This document shows, piece by piece, positions 8,037-12,369 of a stretch of DNA of 12,369 bases. Every line of letters begins with the position of its first letter. The first letter of the stretch is position 1. The position numbers and the translations under genes are program-made. The notes beneath the pieces are model-generated. The model worked only from the letters and a program-made list of their open reading frames with translations. It was not told where the DNA came from and did no database searches. This DNA comes from Clostridia bacterium. Lineage in GTDB: Bacteria; Bacillota_A; Clostridia; Christensenellales; UBA1750. The DNA lies in the NCBI GenBank assembly GCA_017413675.1, contig JAFPSR010000040.1:1-12369 (forward strand), in the 5' to 3' direction.

Positions 8037-8043
8037 CCTCCTT
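8037..8043 (-). promoter_or_regulatory. Ribosome binding site of clpP
   Basis: AAGGAGG on the minus strand lies 10 bases before the ATG at 8024-8026 and 16 bases before the in-frame ATG at 8018-8020, favouring the first start. Confidence 0.75.
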
Positions 8044-8066
8044 TTTACAGGTTCTTTCTTTTACGG

Positions 8067-8094
8067 TCCCATCCGCCGCAGCGGGCGGACGGAA
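8067..8094 (-). promoter_or_regulatory. Stem-loop in the clpP leader
   Basis: An 11-bp stem (two of the pairs G-T) with a 6-base loop lies about 23 bases upstream of the clpP ribosome site. It is followed by A-rich rather than T-rich sequence, so it is not a terminator. It may stabilise a processed clpP-clpX transcript or fold against the terminator-like hairpin upstream. Its function is inferred only from position. Confidence 0.45.
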
Positions 8095-8097
8095 AGG

Positions 8098-8133
8098 AAA
8101 AACATGGGCGACGTGTTTCCAGACACCCCGCCC
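8098..8133 (-). terminator. Terminator-like hairpin between tig and clpP
   Basis: On the minus strand, arms at 8123-8133 and 8106-8116 pair in 10 of 11 positions around a 6-base loop. ATG and then five T's (8098-8102) follow. The 3-base offset before the T run suggests partial rather than full termination. No clear promoter lies between it and clpP, so some read-through from tig is likely. Confidence 0.65.
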
Positions 8134-8174
8134 CGTTTTGTGTACGTTTTCAATGCGCCGCCGTCGAAACCGGC

Positions 8175-9527
8175 TTATTCGCTTTCCTTCTCCTCGGCGG
8201 GCTGTTCCGCAGCAGGCTCGGCAGTTTCGGTCTCAGCGACCTCATCCTCCACCATGTTCTCACGCAGGAACGCGAGTACCTTGCGGGAAAGCACGACATC
8301 CTTCATATACTCCCAGTCACTGGGCTGCAGGGATTTCTTGAATTCCTCGGCATCGCTTCCGGACTGTCCGGCGTACTGGTCCACTTCGGCGTCGACTTCG
8401 GCGTCCTCGGCAGTGATGCCTTCGGCCTTTTCAATGGCTTCCAGGACGAGCTGGCTGCGGACTCTGCGCTCGGCTTCACCCTTGTAGCCTTCCCGGAGCT
8501 GTTCCATGGTCTGCCCGGTATACTGCAGGAACTGATCCATGGTCATTCCCTGGTACATCATGCGCATCTGCATCTCCTGGAGCATGTTGTCCACGGTGCG
8601 TTCCACCATGGGATCGGGAATATCCACCTGGGCATTGGCGGAAACCTTGTCCACCAGTTCATCGTCCCGGATATTCTCTGCGGTAGCCTTGGCCTGCTCT
8701 TCCAGATGGGTGCGCAGGTCGGCCTTATACTCTTCCAGGGTATCGAACTCGGAAACTTCCTTGGCGAACTCATCGTCCGCATCCGGCAGTTCCTTGACTT
8801 TGATCTCATGCAGCTTCACATGGAAAACAGCCGCTTTCCCTGCCAGTTCGGAAGCACCGTACTGTTCCGGGAACGTGACGTCGATGTCCTTTTCTTCGCC
8901 GATGTTCATGCCGACCACACCGTCTTCAAAGCCGGGGATAAAGGTGTTGCTGCCCAGGGTCAGGGGCATCTTTTCGGCAGTGCCGCCTTCAAACGCAACG
9001 CCGTCCACGGTCCCTTTGTAATCGATCGTGCACTGGTCGCCCAGCTGGGCCGCCCGGTCATCCACATCGATATAGCGGGCATTTCTTTCGCGCGCGCTGG
9101 TCACTTCGGCTTCGACTTCCGCGTCGGAAACGGACCAGGTCGCCTTCTTTACATGGATTCCCTTGTATTCGCCCAGGGTTACCTCGGGACGGATATAAAC
9201 TTCCGCGGTAAATACGTTATCCTTGCCGGTACCGATCTCGACGATATCGATTTCCGGCTGGTCAACGGCTTCCAGGCCTTCCTGCTTCAGGGCTTCTTCG
9301 TATGCATCCGGGAAGACATTATTGAAGGCATCCTCATAGAAGACGGCTTCCCCATAATAGTTTTCCACAACCTTGCGGGGCGCCTTTCCCTTCCGGAATC
9401 CGGGGATATTCAATCTTCCGACATTCTTCCTGTAGGAAGCGGCCATGCCTTTTTCAAATGTCTCAGCATCAATCGTAATGGTCAGTTTGACTTTGTTGGA
9501 TGTGAGCTTTTCAACGGTTACATTCAT
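8175..9527 (-). CDS. tig: Trigger factor (ribosome-associated chaperone, FKBP-type prolyl isomerase)
   Basis: A 450-residue chaperone that docks at the ribosomal exit tunnel and shields nascent chains. The ribosome-binding signature GFRKGKAP is at 43-50. The FKBP-type isomerase domain spans about 163-245 and carries MPLTLGSNTFIPGFEDG (187-203). The C-terminal arms run about 250-425 and contain the Met-rich stretch near 314-330. A final ~25-residue Glu/Ala-rich acidic tail looks disordered. The ATG has GGAGG about 10 bases upstream. It has its own promoter and precedes clpP and clpX, coupling folding and degradation genes, as is common in Bacillota. No heat-shock operator is visible upstream. 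Confidence 0.97.
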   Translation of the reverse strand: MNVTVEKLTSNKVKLTITIDAETFEKGMAASYRKNVGRLNIPGFRKGKAPRKVVENYYGEAVFYEDAFNNVFPDAYEEALKQEGLEAVDQPEIDIVEIGTGKDNVFTAEVYIRPEVTLGEYKGIHVKKATWSVSDAEVEAEVTSARERNARYIDVDDRAAQLGDQCTIDYKGTVDGVAFEGGTAEKMPLTLGSNTFIPGFEDGVVGMNIGEEKDIDVTFPEQYGASELAGKAAVFHVKLHEIKVKELPDADDEFAKEVSEFDTLEEYKADLRTHLEEQAKATAENIRDDELVDKVSANAQVDIPDPMVERTVDNMLQEMQMRMMYQGMTMDQFLQYTGQTMEQLREGYKGEAERRVRSQLVLEAIEKAEGITAEDAEVDAEVDQYAGQSGSDAEEFKKSLQPSDWEYMKDVVLSRKVLAFLRENMVEDEVAETETAEPAAEQPAEEKESE

Positions 9528-9546
9528 AAGAAGTTTTCCTCCAAAA

Positions 9547-9559
9547 TCGCAGATTGCGA
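9547..9559. promoter_or_regulatory. Short palindrome in the tig leader
   Basis: TCGCA-GAT-TGCGA is a perfect 5-bp inverted repeat lying between the tig promoter and its ribosome site, about 6 bases from the GGAGG. It could form a small RNA hairpin or an operator, but it is short enough to be chance. Confidence 0.3.
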
Positions 9560-9579
9560 CATAATTTCCATGTTTTCAT

Positions 9580-9609
9580 ATCTTATCATAAGCATCCCGC
9601 GGAAGTCAA
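9580..9609 (-). promoter_or_regulatory. Promoter of tig
   Basis: On the minus strand TTGACT (9604-9609) and TAAGAT (9580-9585) are 18 bases apart, and TGA directly precedes the -10, giving an extended -10. It lies about 50 bases before the tig ATG and after the yerC terminator. Confidence 0.75.
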
Positions 9610-9654
9610 CAAATTCGCCTTGTCTTTCCCCTGTTTTAACCAAACGGAAACATG

Positions 9655-9693
9655 CAGAAAGAAGGCGCGGGGCACAGTCATGTACCCCGCGCC
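9655..9693 (-). terminator. Rho-independent terminator after the yerC-like gene
   Basis: A perfect 9-bp GC stem (9664-9672 with 9685-9693) extends by T-G and ACA/TGT pairs to 13 bp around a 4-base loop. On the minus strand TTCTTTCTG follows. It sits 62 bases past the regulator's stop codon. Confidence 0.85.
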
Positions 9694-9755
9694 GGATCGC
9701 CGGATATGCGCTTCTGTTCAGGATAAGCAAACGGAAGAAGCAGGGTTTCTGCCGG

Positions 9756-10052
9756 TCATCTGTCCTTTTCCATCCTGTCCAGGACCAGCCGGTACCCCTG
9801 GGCACCGTACAGGTAGGAACGGTTTACCCGGGAGATGGTTGCGGTCGAAGCCCCCGTCCTGTCCTCAATCACGTTGTAGGTCAGGCCCTGCTGCAGGAGG
9901 GAAGCAACTTCCATCCGCTGGGACATGGACTTGAGCTCGTTGATGGTGCACAGGTCTTCGAAAAACCGGTAGCATTCCTCTTCATTCTTCAGGGACAGGA
10001 TCGCCCGGAACAGGGCGTCCGTCTCTTTGGATTTCAATTTACTGTCATACAT
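9756..10052 (-). CDS. YerC/YecD family TrpR-like DNA-binding regulator
   Basis: A 98-residue all-helical protein matching the Trp-repressor-like YerC family of Bacillota. The helix-turn-helix lies about 48-80 and includes GLTYNVIEDRTGASTATISR, with the turn at RTGAS and the recognition helix at TATISRVNR. The segment before it, DLCTINELKSMSQRMEVA, is typical of the family. Its ligand and targets are not known from sequence, and it need not sense tryptophan. It starts 8 bases after the stop of the fumarylacetoacetase-family gene with an AGGA ribosome site straddling that stop codon, so the two are cotranscribed and probably coupled. A strong terminator follows. It may regulate its own promoter. 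Confidence 0.88.
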   Translation of the reverse strand: MYDSKLKSKETDALFRAILSLKNEEECYRFFEDLCTINELKSMSQRMEVASLLQQGLTYNVIEDRTGASTATISRVNRSYLYGAQGYRLVLDRMEKDR

Positions 10053-10060
10053 TCTGCATC

Positions 10061-10816
10061 CTATTTGCCGAAGGGATTACGAAGCGTGCCGATGCCTTCC
10101 ACCGTAATCTCCACGACATCTCCATCTTTCATAATGCCGACTCCGCTCGGGGTGCCCGTTGTGATCACGTCTCCGGGATAAAGGGTCATGACGGAAGAAA
10201 TGAAGCTGGTCAGTTCATAAACATCCCGCATCATATGGTCCGTATTCGAGTTCTGCCTCAGTTCCCCGGACAGTTTGGAGGAAATGGGAGCGTTCTTCGG
10301 GTCGATTTCATCCGTAATAACCGGGCCGATCGGGGCAAATGTATCATATCCCTTGGCCCGGGTCCACTGCTGGTCGATCGGCTGCAGGTCCCTGGCCGTA
10401 ACATCGTTCAGGCAGGTATAGCCGAAGATATAATCCTTGGCCTCTTCCTTGGTAACGTTCCGGCAGTTCTTCCCGATTACCAGGGCCAGCTCGGCTTCAT
10501 AACTGACGGTTGCGCTGCGGGGCGGCCATACGATCTTTTCCTCCGGACCGATCACACTGCTGGAGGGTTTCATGAAGATCACCGGTTCCTCCGGAACCCA
10601 GTCCTTCATTTCTTCGATATGGTCCAGGTAGTTCAATCCGACCGCAACGACCTTGGTCGGTTCAACCGGGGCCAGGAGCCTGCAGGAAGCCAAATCGGCC
10701 GTTTCGCCGGTTGCTTTCCCTCCCAGGTAAGGGGCCTTGTCCAGGAAACAGACCTTGTCCCCGTCCAGGCATCCGTATTTTTTCGTTCCGTCGATTTCTA
10801 CGCGTACATATTTCAT
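10061..10816 (-). CDS. Fumarylacetoacetate hydrolase (FAH) family enzyme
   Basis: A 251-residue cytosolic enzyme of the FAH superfamily (COG0179 type: acylpyruvate hydrolases, oxaloacetate decarboxylases/tautomerases, 2-hydroxyhepta-2,4-diene-1,7-dioate isomerases). The signature GLNYLDHIEEM is at 60-70. The metal ligands E107 and E109 (SYEAELALVIG) and D138 (LNDVTARDLQ) are intact, and the TTGTPSGVG loop is at 219-227. A short N-terminal domain precedes the catalytic core, as in the ~250-residue members. The exact substrate cannot be told; housekeeping clean-up of oxaloacetate enol or acylpyruvates is the common role in anaerobes. The ATG has AGGAGG about 10 bases upstream. It is the first gene of a two-gene unit with the YerC-like regulator. 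Confidence 0.9.
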   Translation of the reverse strand: MKYVRVEIDGTKKYGCLDGDKVCFLDKAPYLGGKATGETADLASCRLLAPVEPTKVVAVGLNYLDHIEEMKDWVPEEPVIFMKPSSSVIGPEEKIVWPPRSATVSYEAELALVIGKNCRNVTKEEAKDYIFGYTCLNDVTARDLQPIDQQWTRAKGYDTFAPIGPVITDEIDPKNAPISSKLSGELRQNSNTDHMMRDVYELTSFISSVMTLYPGDVITTGTPSGVGIMKDGDVVEITVEGIGTLRNPFGK

Positions 10817-10845
10817 ATAGCAGTATCCTCCTGTTTCTTACCCGT

Positions 10846-10874
10846 ATTGTAACACGTTAAAGTGTAAAAGTAAA
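10846..10874 (-). promoter_or_regulatory. Promoter of the FAH-yerC unit
   Basis: On the minus strand TACAAT (10846-10851) has TTTACT (10869-10874) 17 bases upstream. It fills the 64-base gap after the QueG-like gene, which has no terminator of its own in that gap. Confidence 0.65.
10850..10867. promoter_or_regulatory. Near-palindrome overlapping the FAH-yerC promoter, candidate operator
   Basis: Arms TAACAC and GTGTAA match as an inverted repeat in 5 of 6 positions around GTTAAA. The element fills the spacer and touches the -10 box, a classic repressor position. The regulator encoded in the same unit is an obvious candidate, but this is inference. Confidence 0.35.
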
Positions 10875-10880
10875 TGCTCT

Positions 10881-11858
10881 TTATGGGCGGGTTTCCAACC
10901 GTCCCAGTGCCCAGGCGGCATGCATCGCCACACCGGCATCGGCATGCCCCTCCAGTTTCCGCAGAAGGGGGATCCAGGCCCTGTCCCCCGTATTCCCGGC
11001 GATCAGGGCGGCCTGCCGGAGCAGCGGGTAGGCGCGGGCATAATTGCTCCCGATGATCTCCGTCATTTCCGGCAGAAGCTTACGAAGCCGGGATTCATCC
11101 AGAAGGTTTTCAAAGGAAAAAAGCTGTACGAGCTGTTCCGGATAGGGAACCTTTTCCCTTTCCCGGTTTTCCGGGCAGGCTGCGTTGCAGCTGTCACAGC
11201 CCAGCAGGCGGAGTCCCATCCGGGAGCGGATCGTTTTCTCCTCCACCGGCTTCATCATGTGGAAGCGCAGACAATGTTCCACTTCGATTCCGTCTTCCGA
11301 CAGGGCAGCCATCGGGCAGGCCCGTATACAGGCTGTACATCCCGTGCAGGTTTCCCGTATGCCCGCAGCATCTTCCTCCGTTTCCTCTGTACGGACCAGG
11401 GGCATCCCCAGACGTTCCGAAACGGATTCCGGCGGGTCATAGAAACAAAGGACTTCCAGGGCAAACAGGGAGCCGTATTGTTCCGCGTGCTGCAGGCAGT
11501 TCTTTCCATAGCAGGAAAGCCCGCTTCTCTGGGCTACGGGTTTATAGGGGATTTCGGATGCATGGCGGCACCGGATCCCATCCTCTGCCATTTGCCTTCC
11601 CAGTTCCCTTGCCCCGTGATAGGCAAGGTTCGATGCCGGATAGAAGGCACTGATCACCGGCGTATCCCCCGGAGCCTGTGCAAACAGGCGGTACGGATAA
11701 AGCAGGACCAGCGCTGCCGTATAAGGCTCCTCCGGTTCCCTGACATGCGGTTTCACGCTGCGCGCATCCACGGTTTTCCGCCAGGCGGAAAAGGACGGCA
11801 GGAGGGTCAGGCAGGCATCCGCAAATCCGCGCTGCGTAATCTGTTCTTTCCAGTTCAT
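10881..11858 (-). CDS. QueG-like double [4Fe-4S] cluster protein (epoxyqueuosine reductase homologue)
   Basis: A 325-residue protein resembling QueG, the cobalamin-dependent enzyme that completes queuosine in tRNA. The core segment QRSGLSCYGKN (110-120) followed by YGSLFALEVL (128-137) is QueG-like. Two iron-sulfur clusters are indicated by C171, C174, C177 and C181, then C196 and C221, C224, C228. The C-terminus (about 270-322) is helical and HEAT-like, as in longer QueG proteins. However, the DTxPxLE-type segment that carries the proposed acid in QueG is replaced by ASEIPYKPVA (100-109), and the usual ARGxDYH stretch reads YPASNLAYH (73-81). It may be a paralogue with another substrate. A purine-rich stretch AAGGGGGAAGGAG precedes the ATG. 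It has its own promoter. Confidence 0.75.
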   Translation of the reverse strand: MNWKEQITQRGFADACLTLLPSFSAWRKTVDARSVKPHVREPEEPYTAALVLLYPYRLFAQAPGDTPVISAFYPASNLAYHGARELGRQMAEDGIRCRHASEIPYKPVAQRSGLSCYGKNCLQHAEQYGSLFALEVLCFYDPPESVSERLGMPLVRTEETEEDAAGIRETCTGCTACIRACPMAALSEDGIEVEHCLRFHMMKPVEEKTIRSRMGLRLLGCDSCNAACPENREREKVPYPEQLVQLFSFENLLDESRLRKLLPEMTEIIGSNYARAYPLLRQAALIAGNTGDRAWIPLLRKLEGHADAGVAMHAAWALGRLETRP

Positions 11859-11886
11859 ACTCCTTCCCCCTTCCGTCTTTATCTCT

Positions 11887-11915
11887 ATTATCCATGCATC
11901 TCCCGGTTCTGTCCA
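11887..11915 (-). promoter_or_regulatory. Promoter of the QueG-like gene
   Basis: On the minus strand TGGACA (11910-11915) and GATAAT (11887-11892) each match consensus in 5 of 6 positions with an ideal 17-base spacer. It lies between the amidohydrolase terminator and the QueG-like start. Confidence 0.72.
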
Positions 11916-11941
11916 TATCCGCGGGGACTTTCCCTGAAAGC

Positions 11942-11979
11942 AAAAAACAGCCGGCTGCAGTCTTTCTTCAGCCGGCTGT
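11942..11979 (-). terminator. Rho-independent terminator after the amidohydrolase gene
   Basis: A perfect 11-bp stem (11947-11957 with 11969-11979) encloses an 11-base loop and is followed on the minus strand by a T run (A's at 11942-11947). It starts 31 bases after the amidohydrolase stop codon. Confidence 0.9.
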
Positions 11980-12009
11980 ATCCATTGTATGGGTCATACT
12001 GTTGTTCGA

Positions 12010-12369
12010 TCAGTCCAAACGCAGGAAATTCTGGAGATTCTCCCCGAGGATCGCTTTCTTTTCCGCCTGCGACAGCGGAAGCATGTCAAACCGGTTCATC
12101 TCCTCGGACGGTTCCCACATGGGATAATCGGTTCCGAAGAATACCCGTCCGATCCCGTACTTCCGGATAATGGAAACAGCTTCTTCCGGGGTTAATGCAT
12201 ATAAACTGGAAGAGGAATCCACCCAGACCCGGGGATGCCCGGCCAGTGTCCGCCACGCATCCTTCCAGACAGACCAGCCGCCCAGATGTGCGCAGATCAC
12301 CCTTAGGTGCGGTACCATTTCCAGCGTGTGCAGCATACGGGCAGGTTCGCTGTAGCTGTAACGGAAATC
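12010..12369 (-). CDS. Amidohydrolase family 2 (TIM-barrel metal-dependent hydrolase), C-terminal part
   Basis: The frame is open to the right edge, so 119 C-terminal residues are seen and the start lies outside. The ATG at 12334-12336 is internal. Motifs typical of the amidohydrolase_2 family are VICAHLGGW (histidine 28 of the fragment) and FFGTDYPMW (aspartate 81, the usual catalytic/metal aspartate). The ending LGENLQNFLRLD is the usual family ending, where the consensus is close to GxNAxRLL. Members hydrolyse or decarboxylate small organic substrates, and the specific reaction cannot be told from this part. It is followed by its own terminator, so it is transcribed apart from the QueG-like gene. 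Confidence 0.88.
   Translation of the reverse strand, partial: DFRYSYSEPARMLHTLEMVPHLRVICAHLGGWSVWKDAWRTLAGHPRVWVDSSSSLYALTPEEAVSIIRKYGIGRVFFGTDYPMWEPSEEMNRFDMLPLSQAEKKAILGENLQNFLRLD

Noticed and set aside
8025..10181. A 718-codon open frame on the plus strand opposite tig and the yerC-like gene
   Set aside because: It is antisense to two clearly identified genes, runs straight through two promoters and two terminators, and its translation matches no recognisable domain. Long antisense open frames are common in GC-rich coding DNA.
10920..12170. A 416-codon open frame on the plus strand opposite the QueG-like gene
   Set aside because: It crosses a terminator and a promoter of the minus-strand genes and shows no family motif.
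1..12369. Search for CRISPR repeats, insertion sequences, attachment sites, tRNA or phage genes
   Set aside because: No regularly spaced repeats, transposase or integrase motifs, tRNA-like cloverleaf or terminal inverted repeats were seen. The window is ordinary chromosomal housekeeping DNA.

Overview
The window looks like chromosomal housekeeping DNA from a fairly GC-rich Bacillota, most likely an anaerobic member of class Clostridia. The evidence is the tig, clpP, clpX, lon, engB gene order, strong AGGAGG-type ribosome sites, a YerC/TrpR-like repressor, and short intergenic gaps carrying classic Rho-independent terminators. Family or genus cannot be named from the sequence alone. There is no sign of phage, transposon, CRISPR, tRNA or rRNA.

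Layout. At the left edge, on the plus strand, is the 3' part of an O-acetylhomoserine sulfhydrylase gene. It ends at a bidirectional terminator (992-1033) shared with the convergent genes. Everything else lies on the minus strand and is read from right to left. (1) The 3' end of an amidohydrolase gene lies at the right edge, with its own terminator (11942-11979). (2) A QueG-like double-cluster iron-sulfur protein has its own promoter. (3) A two-gene unit holds a fumarylacetoacetate-hydrolase-family enzyme and a YerC-like regulator, and ends in a strong terminator (9655-9693). (4) Trigger factor (tig) has a good promoter and is followed by a terminator-like hairpin, then clpP and clpX, which close at a UUCG-loop terminator (6012-6050). 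(5) A separate unit starts from an extended -10 promoter at 5913-5942 and holds a sugar-nucleotidyltransferase-like gene, lon, engB and a GldA-like metal-dependent dehydrogenase.

How the genes work together. Trigger factor folds nascent chains at the ribosome, ClpXP and Lon degrade misfolded or tagged proteins, and EngB assembles the 50S subunit, so the core is a protein birth-and-death cluster. The less expected parts are the small-molecule genes tied to it: a nucleotidyltransferase directly before lon, in the position where I recall other Bacillota carrying a second lon gene (lonB), and a dehydrogenase whose start overlaps the engB stop by 4 bases. No CIRCE or CtsR heat-shock operator was seen in front of tig, clpP or lon.

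I did not find a clear new defence or mobile system. The most interesting leads are the nucleotidyltransferase/dehydrogenase pair bracketing lon-engB, the QueG-like protein without the usual QueG active-site segment, and several palindromes or repeats sitting on promoters.
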